Shown piece by piece: positions 1 through 5,213 of a stretch of 5,213 nucleotides of DNA. Position 1 is the first letter of the stretch; the number at the start of each line of letters is the position of its first letter. The stretch covers positions 1 through 5,213 of the forward strand of contig CALEZT010000194.1 of the NCBI GenBank assembly GCA_937927975.1. The letters run 5' to 3'. The translations under genes were made by a program, and so were the position numbers. This DNA comes from an uncultured Phycisphaerales bacterium. Lineage in GTDB: Bacteria > Planctomycetota > Phycisphaerae > Sedimentisphaerales > Anaerobacaceae. A model generated the notes under the pieces. It searched no databases and was not told where the DNA came from. It was given only the letters and a program-made list of their open reading frames with translations.

Positions 1-45
1 GATCGTATTCGGTGACTGGAGTTCAGACGTGTGCTCTTCCGATCT
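1..45 (+). other. Illumina library adapter (sequencing artefact)
   Basis: Bases 12-45 match the 34-nt TruSeq read-2/index adapter, which begins GTGACTGGAGTTCAGACGTG and ends in GCTCTTCCGATCT. Bases 1-3 (GAT) fit the end of the P7 primer and bases 4-11 (CGTATTCG) fit an 8-nt sample index. This is untrimmed library sequence, not organismal DNA. Genuine sequence should start at about base 46. Any reading frame running into it is spurious: the minus strand here reads IGRAHV, a peptide commonly created by translating this adapter. Confidence 0.97.
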
Positions 46-300
46 GCCGCAGTTGTTCGCCCGATAGGCACCGGACGAGGGACTGCCCTGGTGCCGACCG
101 TGTCGGATGGTATCGAGCGGATGGCACTGGAGCCGCGGGCATGACATAGGAGGCCTGCATGGTGGGCTTGCCATGCTGATGTCTGGCGGTGCAAGCCAGC
201 GTGGTCAATATGTCAAAGAACTGGGCGTTGCCTTTGCCCTTGTCTGCGAAAGTTTCGGAAAGTTTCCGGAAGTCAGAGACGCGAGAATGCAGGACGGGAA
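46..300 (-). pseudogene. Possible transposase C-terminal remnant (IS66-like?)
   Basis: The minus strand is open across this stretch and looks coding between about 271 and 134. Most codons there end in G or C, and the peptide GKGNAQFFDILTTLACTAR (about 240-182, read on the minus strand) resembles the FFDxxxxLxxTAR-type segment that I associate with the C-terminal end of some IS66-family transposases. That family link is from memory, without an alignment. The upstream part of such a gene should lie at higher coordinates, but that DNA is occupied by the NACHT gene on the plus strand, so no intact transposase is possible here. The low-coordinate end runs into the adapter without a genuine stop. 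It could instead be the tail of another gene or chance openness. No inverted repeat or target-site duplication is visible. Confidence 0.3.
248..267 (+). repeat. Two tandem 10-bp repeats upstream of the NACHT gene
   Basis: GAAAGTTTCG (248-257) is followed directly by GAAAGTTTCC (258-267), with a weaker third partial copy, GGAAGTC (268-274). The period is about one helical turn, so repeated protein contacts on one DNA face are possible. The array ends 42 bp before the start codon of the NACHT gene, a plausible place for an operator. It also lies inside the possible transposase remnant, where it may simply be part of old coding sequence. Regulatory function is inference. Confidence 0.35.
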
Positions 301-309
301 TGTAAAGCC

Positions 310-3300
310 ATGTCACAGCAGGGTTTAACGCCCACGCCATCTGAGAGCGGATCCGTCGGAAAGAAATTGCTTTTTTCTGGAGAATGGGCCCGCCTGGATC
401 AGAAGGGGGCGCAAGATGTGAAGGCACGCAGCCGGGAATGGATTCTGATTCGCGCCCTATTGCGCGGTGAACCCGTCCACTGGTTGGACGGATTCGCCCT
501 CTTCCGGACCTGGCGAGAGGAAACACACAGGACCGGCTATCCTGACCAGTTCGGGCGAATAGCATCACAAGTGCCCGGGGTGTTACGCAAAGAGCCGTTG
601 ACGATTAGCGTCACGTTGAGCCATCCTCCTGGCAGACCAGACTTGTGGTATCTGTCCCCCTCAGGAGGACTCACACTCAAGTCCAGCATTGGAGAAGCCG
701 TGGATATCGCTCGGGAGAGCGGCGTGGCGTTTCAGACTGGGCGACTTGCGACAGGCTGGAAGCTGATCAAACGCGCCTATGAAATCTACCCAGATCCCGA
801 AAGCCTATGTCAAGCCCTTGTTTGGTCGGAGACGTTGCCGAAGGACTGTGGTCCGTATGAGGACTGTCTCCAGGGCATCAATGATCTCTTCAAAGAACGG
901 TGGGGCATTCTCGTCGAAGCGTTATGTAAGGTCTTGCCTCTTGCATCGGGCGCACGCTTAGGTATCACGCGCGAGGCCGCGACGCCAGTCATTGATGACT
1001 GGCTTGAGGAGTTGTTTCAGATCAAACAAGTATCTCAGTTGATCGCCGGGCACACGTTCAGCGCACCCGCGGCGTCCACCGAAGTCATCGAGGAATTCGC
1101 CTCTTTGGTCAAGGTATGTCGAGACACCTGGGATCATGTGGCGCAGATCAAAGGGAGGCATAAGGAAGGCCAGTCTCTTCCCCCTGATCTGCGTGCCGCA
1201 GAAAAGGAGATGGCGGAATACCTCCACAGACTGGCTACCTGTCTTGCGGTGGATAGGGCCTGCGAGGAGGTCATTACGGAATATGCTGGTCTACCGTATC
1301 GACATATTGATGAACGTATGGTAGACGAGAACAAGCACGGGGCTCTGGTGGCTTTCATAGATAGTGTCCATGATGCCGTAGCCGGTCCAGATGCGCTGTA
1401 TTTCCGCTTTCGTGGTCATCTGTCTCGGTTCATCGGCAGGATCAACATAAGGGACGGAGCAATCACCCCAATCGAGTCTGATGCGGACGAACAGGAGAAA
1501 CGCAAGCAGTGCTTGTACCTACTGGAGAGCGCTGTCAGTTCGGAGGTTGCACGGCATCAGCTTGAGCGACTCTTCGGGGCGTCCTTGAGGCAGCAAGCCG
1601 GTGAGAGTAGTACCGCAACGGCAACTCCCACTGACGATGTACTGCCGCACCGGTTGGCACATTCCAGCGCTTCTGACTTGGTTTCAAGCCAAGTCAGCAT
1701 AACTGAACCCGCTGGTGGTGTATCATCTGTATCTGATGAGTCTGCCCTGAGAGACAAGGTTCGAAAGTATCTTGAAGGCGTGGCCGGCGAGTGTGCCAGA
1801 CTGCTACACTTCTTCCCGAAGCATCTTAAAGCCCCTGGTCCCGACGGCTTAGTCTTCGACACTATACGACAGAAGGTGCGTATCGTTGAGGATCACGCGG
1901 CCTTTCGAAAATGGTCAGCGGAAGAACGTGCACGGTTACGCCGGGAAGGCATTCCAGACTACAGTCCTGGCTCAATGTTGCCCGAAGCGCAAGAAGAGAG
2001 CAGCGGCAGCCGTATTATCCTATGGGATGAGCGGGCCGGCGAACGCTTTCACCAGGTGACGATCCTAGGTGACCCAGGATTTGGCAAGAGTTGGTTGCTT
2101 CATTATGAGGCTCGGCAGTTGGCAGATAAGGCGATCAAGCAGCTGACGGGGGGCGCCAATGTAGATGAAATTGAGCTTCCTATTCTGGTGCGCTTGCCGG
2201 ACCTACAGCCCTCCAAGAGTGACAGCTTCGAGGATCTCCTTGTTAGGCTGTTCGAGAAGCGCTACCCCGGAGGCTTCCCGGGATACCTGCAGAGGCAACT
2301 CACATCCAATCACGCTGTTCTTCTCATGGATGCCTGGGATGAAGTCCGTCCTCTGACTGCGCGACAGCATCTCCAAAAGCTTCTGGAGTCCTTTGCCAGG
2401 GCACACCCAAGAGCCAGGATTCTGGTGACGTCACGGATTGTGGGATACAACGAGACCTTGCCTCCCCTGCCCGAGGCCGATGAACTGGAGTTGCTGGCCT
2501 TCAACACAGAGCAGATCAGCTCCTTTGTTAGGACGTGGTTTGGTAAAGAGACGCGGAAGGCCACAGTGTTCTTGCAGAAACTTGGAAAGCATCCCCAGTC
2601 TCGCGGCCTAGCCAGAATTCCTCTGATGCTGATGCTGTTATGTCGAAATTGTACGGACGGAAACTTTCCAGATCGTAGGTCGGACCTGTATGAACGGTCT
2701 CTGAGGGGTCTATTATTTGAGTGGAAGCGAGATGATAGAAAATCTTACGAAGAGGATCTGGTGATGACGGCCAGTAATCCGCAGAGCATGGTCAAAGCGA
2801 TCCTAGATCTACTCGGACGAATTGCTCTTCATATGACTGAGCATGGCTGGCAGCAGGTGAACGAGGAGGTATTCGATGAGCTTGTGGAGATGTGTCAACG
2901 AGAGCCTTACGAGGCTATTGCGAATCTGGAGAGGATACGGCCTGAGACGATAATCGGACGCTTGAAGAAGGATGGTGTCCTTGTGGAGGCAGGAGAGGCT
3001 AATGCGACGGATCTCGCCTTTTTGCATCTAACCTTCCAAGAATACCTCGCGGCTAGAGCCTTGGCGAAGAGATCAAATCATACTGAGCAAGCACTCGCAC
3101 ATGTCTATGAACCCGCCTGGAATCAGACACTTGCAATGCTCGGTGGCATTCTCGAAGAGCCAGGTCCGTATTTCGCAGCTTTGCTTCGTAAGAATACAGA
3201 GGACTGTCTCTGTCGACCATTCTTGTTGGCGGTTCAGGCGTCTGGAGAAGCCGGTCCCGATCGCATACCTGTGGAGTTGCTCAATGGCCTGGTGGATGAA

Positions 3301-4734
3301 GTGATAGAAACCTGCTTCTGCTGGGAGTACAGAACCCTATGGCATATGGCTCGCTGTGTCGTGCGGGGTCTTGGCCAGACCGTGCAGTATCTATCGGCCC
3401 TGGTACGCCGCGGAGGACGGACGACCCGGGTTGTCATCGAACTCCTTGGCGCGATCGGGTCTGTGGAAGGCGTTCCGGCGTTACTGGAAGCTATGCAGGA
3501 CGAGAGTTCGGATGTTTATGTGGCGGCTGTAAGGGCCCTGGGGGAGATCGGCTCTACCGAAGGGATTCCAGTGTTGAGAGAAGCCCTGCGGAGCAAGTAT
3601 TCATATGTTCGCGTGACGGCAGCAGAGGCCTTGGGACGAATAGGTTCTGAGGAGGCTGTCGTCGCTTTACGCAAAGCTCTCTTGGACCAGGATCCAACTG
3701 TTCGTGTGACGGCGGCGGGAGCCCTGGGGGAGATCGGCTCCGCAGAAGGTGTTCCAGCATTGCTGGAAGCCCTGCGGAGCGAAGATCTGAATGTCCACCA
3801 GGATGCGATGCTGATCTTGCGACAGATCAGTTCCCGGGAAGCCATTCCGGCGTTGCTCGAAGCCTTGCGGGACGAGAATCTACTTGTCAGCTTCGTTGCA
3901 GCGGAGGCCTTGACGAAGACCGGCTCCGCGGAAGCTATTTCGAGGTTGCGGGAAGCCCTGCGGGACGAGTATCCGCATGTCCGTGTGGCGGCGGCGGGGG
4001 CCTTGGGGCGAATAGGTTCAAAGGAAGCCGTTGCAGCTTTACACGAAGCCCTTTGGGAGCAGAACCCGAATACTCGCCTGATGGCTGCGATGGCTCTGGG
4101 GAAGATTGGTTACTGGACAGTGGTCGCAACATTGCTGAAAGCCGTGCAGGACAGAGGTATGGGTGTCTGCGAGAATGCGATACAGATCTTGGAGGAGATC
4201 GGTTCTTGGGACGCTATTCCAGTGTTGCTGGAGGCTACGCAGAACCACAATCCGTATATTCGTGTGGCGGCGACGAGGGCCCTGGGGGTCATCGGCTCGG
4301 CGGAAGGTGTTCCAGTGTTACTGGAAGTCCTACGGCAAGGGGATTTCATTATTAGCCATATCGCAGCGTATGCCTTGGTGAAGATCGGCTCAGCGGAGGC
4401 CATTTCGGCGTTGCTGGAAGCCTCGCAGGACAAGAGTCCGGATGTTCACCAGTGCGCGGCGAGGGCCCTGGGGGAGATCGGCTCTCAACAAGCAATCCCT
4501 ACGTTGCTTCGGTTGTTGGAAGATGAAGAACCTGGAACGTCTGCAATTGCATTCGATGCTCTGTGTCAGATTTGGCCGAATCGGGCTGTCCCAATCTTGA
4601 CTCAAGGAACACAGGGTCAGGAAATCCTTCGCGCATCTGATGCCGCGTCTTGCACGCGGCAATATCTGCAATCGCTGGCGGCTTCGCTGGGCCGCCTGGC
4701 AGACTTCTGCGAGAAGCCACGGGAACACGATTGA
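310..4734 (+). CDS. NLR-like NACHT NTPase with C-terminal HEAT repeat array
   Basis: This 1474-residue protein is a STAND-class ATPase, expected to be a cytosolic ligand-triggered switch; no signal peptide or membrane segment is visible. Residues 42-118 may be a winged helix (three helices, then a strand-rich LTISVTLSHPPGRPDLWYLS). Residues 145-425 are largely helical and unrecognised; 428-478 is a Ser/Thr/Ala-rich linker. The NACHT domain follows: Walker A GDPGFGKS (587-594), Walker B LLMDAWDE (671-678), sensor-1-like TSR with R709, the P771 region (ARIPLMLMLL), and FLHLTFQEYLAA (904-915). EPAWNQTLAMLGG around W937 is also typical of the family. Thirteen 31-residue HEAT-like units cover 1039-1441, preceded by a degenerate one. 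By analogy with bacterial NACHT defence proteins, HEAT units would sense a trigger and the N-terminus would act or signal; this is inferred. ATG 310 has only a weak GGGAA upstream. GTG 418 (residue 37), behind AAGGGGG, is an alternative start. The frame upstream is open to 145 but offers no start codon. Confidence 0.93.
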   Translation: MSQQGLTPTPSESGSVGKKLLFSGEWARLDQKGAQDVKARSREWILIRALLRGEPVHWLDGFALFRTWREETHRTGYPDQFGRIASQVPGVLRKEPLTISVTLSHPPGRPDLWYLSPSGGLTLKSSIGEAVDIARESGVAFQTGRLATGWKLIKRAYEIYPDPESLCQALVWSETLPKDCGPYEDCLQGINDLFKERWGILVEALCKVLPLASGARLGITREAATPVIDDWLEELFQIKQVSQLIAGHTFSAPAASTEVIEEFASLVKVCRDTWDHVAQIKGRHKEGQSLPPDLRAAEKEMAEYLHRLATCLAVDRACEEVITEYAGLPYRHIDERMVDENKHGALVAFIDSVHDAVAGPDALYFRFRGHLSRFIGRINIRDGAITPIESDADEQEKRKQCLYLLESAVSSEVARHQLERLFGASLRQQAGESSTATATPTDDVLPHRLAHSSASDLVSSQVSITEPAGGVSSVSDESALRDKVRKYLEGVAGECARLLHFFPKHLKAPGPDGLVFDTIRQKVRIVEDHAAFRKWSAEERARLRREGIPDYSPGSMLPEAQEESSGSRIILWDERAGERFHQVTILGDPGFGKSWLLHYEARQLADKAIKQLTGGANVDEIELPILVRLPDLQPSKSDSFEDLLVRLFEKRYPGGFPGYLQRQLTSNHAVLLMDAWDEVRPLTARQHLQKLLESFARAHPRARILVTSRIVGYNETLPPLPEADELELLAFNTEQISSFVRTWFGKETRKATVFLQKLGKHPQSRGLARIPLMLMLLCRNCTDGNFPDRRSDLYERSLRGLLFEWKRDDRKSYEEDLVMTASNPQSMVKAILDLLGRIALHMTEHGWQQVNEEVFDELVEMCQREPYEAIANLERIRPETIIGRLKKDGVLVEAGEANATDLAFLHLTFQEYLAARALAKRSNHTEQALAHVYEPAWNQTLAMLGGILEEPGPYFAALLRKNTEDCLCRPFLLAVQASGEAGPDRIPVELLNGLVDEVIETCFCWEYRTLWHMARCVVRGLGQTVQYLSALVRRGGRTTRVVIELLGAIGSVEGVPALLEAMQDESSDVYVAAVRALGEIGSTEGIPVLREALRSKYSYVRVTAAEALGRIGSEEAVVALRKALLDQDPTVRVTAAGALGEIGSAEGVPALLEALRSEDLNVHQDAMLILRQISSREAIPALLEALRDENLLVSFVAAEALTKTGSAEAISRLREALRDEYPHVRVAAAGALGRIGSKEAVAALHEALWEQNPNTRLMAAMALGKIGYWTVVATLLKAVQDRGMGVCENAIQILEEIGSWDAIPVLLEATQNHNPYIRVAATRALGVIGSAEGVPVLLEVLRQGDFIISHIAAYALVKIGSAEAISALLEASQDKSPDVHQCAARALGEIGSQQAIPTLLRLLEDEEPGTSAIAFDALCQIWPNRAVPILTQGTQGQEILRASDAASCTRQYLQSLAASLGRLADFCEKPREHD
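3424..4632 (+). repeat. 13 tandem 93-bp units encoding HEAT-like repeats
   Basis: The 3' third of the NACHT gene is an array of 93-bp in-frame units. Unit k begins at 3424 + 93(k-1), and no unit has an insertion or deletion. The protein pattern is roughly RVxAAxALGxIGSxEGVPAL followed by LEALR, typical of PBS-lyase-type HEAT repeats that stack as helix pairs. Units 2, 4 and 12 share a near-identical core, CCCTGGGGGAGATCGGCTC. By hand count, units 2 and 4 match at about 67 of 93 bases, and units 3 and 7 at about 68 of 93. Unit 13 is degenerate at its end. Repeat-to-repeat DNA similarity points to expansion by internal duplication. Confidence 0.9.
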
Positions 4735-5006
4735 GGGAGTCCAGTTACTGTCTTTCGTTCTGGCGAGTCACTCCGCCGATGTCTGACGGCTAAGACCGTC
4801 GAATCGCTCCCATAAATCCGTCGTTACAGAAGCCCTTTCTGACGCAGCTCAAGACCCTGTGGAATGTCCACTCTGTAACCATCCGGCGAGGGACACCTTT
4901 TCAGGCTTCATAGGAGCGGGATGAAGCTGCCGTGCGATGGAAAGGAATTGATCGAGGGCAGCAGACAGACAGCGCAGGACATTGATCGAGCCAGGGCGGT
5001 TACTAA
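4735..5006. other. Intergenic stretch without a recognisable gene
   Basis: No convincing coding sequence is seen on either strand. A 5-bp hairpin (GACGG 4785-4789 with CCGTC 4796-4800, 6-nt loop) lies about 50 bp after the NACHT stop, but it has no T-tract, so it is not called as a terminator. AGGAG at 4912-4916 precedes an ATG at 4921. That frame encodes an Arg/Ser-rich peptide of low plausibility and is out of frame with the GH16 fragment that follows. ATTGATCGAG occurs twice (4947-4956 and 4981-4990), just before the GH16 similarity starts. Confidence 0.6.
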
Positions 5007-5213
5007 ACTTCGGCCGTCATCACGAGCTACGGCAAGTTCTCGCAGAAGTACGGATACTTCGAGGGGCGGTTCCGGATTCCGATGGGCAAGGGATTCTGGC
5101 CGGCGTTCTGGATACTGCCGTATCCGCAGCACTGGCCGCCGGAGATCGATATCTTCGATGTCAAGGATCGGGTAAACCCAGCCACTCGGATCGGGTTGAA
5201 AACCAGCCACTTT
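5007..5213 (+). pseudogene. Glycoside hydrolase family 16 fragment, truncated at both ends
   Basis: In this frame the DNA encodes TSAVITSYGKFSQKYGYFEG, then GKGFWPAFWILP (about 5083-5118) and WPPEIDIFD (5133-5159). This is the characteristic core of GH16 enzymes, which are usually secreted hydrolases of beta-glucans or related polysaccharides using an ExDxxE catalytic motif. Here the motif reads E (5142), D (5148), D (5157), so the usual acid/base Glu is Asp. No start codon lies between the in-frame TAA at 5004-5006 and an internal ATG within the domain, and the N-terminal half of the domain is missing. The frame is still open at the window end. It is either a decayed gene fragment or a chimeric join. 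Family assignment is confident; functionality is doubtful. Confidence 0.8.
5166..5211 (+). repeat. Imperfect tandem duplication of about 22 bp at the window end
   Basis: GATCGGGT followed by AAACCCAGCCACT (5166-5186) is repeated as GATCGGGT, TG, AAAACCAGCCACT (5189-5211). The copies differ by a 2-nt insertion and one mismatch, and are offset by 23 bp, which is not a multiple of three. The two copies are therefore read in different frames of the GH16 fragment. This may be a small slippage duplication or an assembly artefact at a contig end. Confidence 0.5.

Noticed and set aside
107..328. Plus-strand open frame of 73 codons overlapping the NACHT start
   Set aside because: Its codon pattern looks like the complement of the better minus-strand frame, it lacks a clear ribosome binding site and shows no recognisable domain.
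979..1035. VIDDWLEELFQIK (residues 227-239) as a PD-(D/E)xK nuclease core
   Set aside because: The spacing and predicted helical character do not fit the beta-strand arrangement of that fold; there is not enough evidence for a nuclease.
3424..4632. Periodic 93-bp units as a CRISPR array or noncoding satellite
   Set aside because: Units are in frame, have no conserved-repeat/variable-spacer alternation and encode a clear HEAT pattern.
4785..4800. Hairpin GACGG/CCGTC after the NACHT stop as a rho-independent terminator
   Set aside because: The stem is only 5 bp and no T-run follows it.
4908..5210. Minus-strand 100-codon frame opposite the GH16 fragment
   Set aside because: It is an antisense shadow; the plus-strand frame matches GH16 catalytic motifs clearly.

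Overview
This looks like a short bacterial contig from a draft or metagenomic assembly (5.2 kb, moderately GC-rich). Its first 45 bases are Illumina library adapter, so the left edge is artificial and says nothing about true gene neighbours. No ribosomal, tRNA or housekeeping gene is present, so the host cannot be assigned to a phylum. Giant NACHT proteins with repeat tails are typical of complex environmental bacteria, which fits but does not identify the source.

Layout. 1-45 is adapter. 46-309 has no convincing plus-strand gene, but its minus strand reads like the C-terminal end of a transposase (possibly IS66-like), cut off where the next gene begins. Two tandem 10-bp repeats lie 43 bp before the main gene. 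310-4734 is one intact gene for a 1474-residue STAND NTPase. It has an unrecognised N-terminal half-kilobase-scale module (possible winged helix, then helical), a low-complexity linker, a NACHT NTPase with intact Walker A and Walker B and the FxHxxFQEYLAA motif, and a tail of 13 consecutive HEAT-like units, each exactly 31 residues. 4735-5006 holds no recognisable gene. 5007-5213 is a piece of a glycoside hydrolase family 16 catalytic domain with no start codon, preceded by an in-frame stop and running off the window.

Function. The central gene has the tripartite plan of NLR-like proteins (N-terminal module, NACHT switch, C-terminal repeat sensor). Bacterial NACHT proteins of this type include characterised anti-phage defence proteins, so a single-gene immune sensor is the most economical hypothesis, though nothing else in the window proves a defence role. 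Its HEAT units are similar to one another at DNA level and show a four-unit (372 bp) offset similarity, suggesting that the sensor array grows and reshuffles by unit duplication. The flanking fragments (transposase-like and GH16) do not appear to work with it. They suggest either a rearranged accessory region or chimeric assembly.
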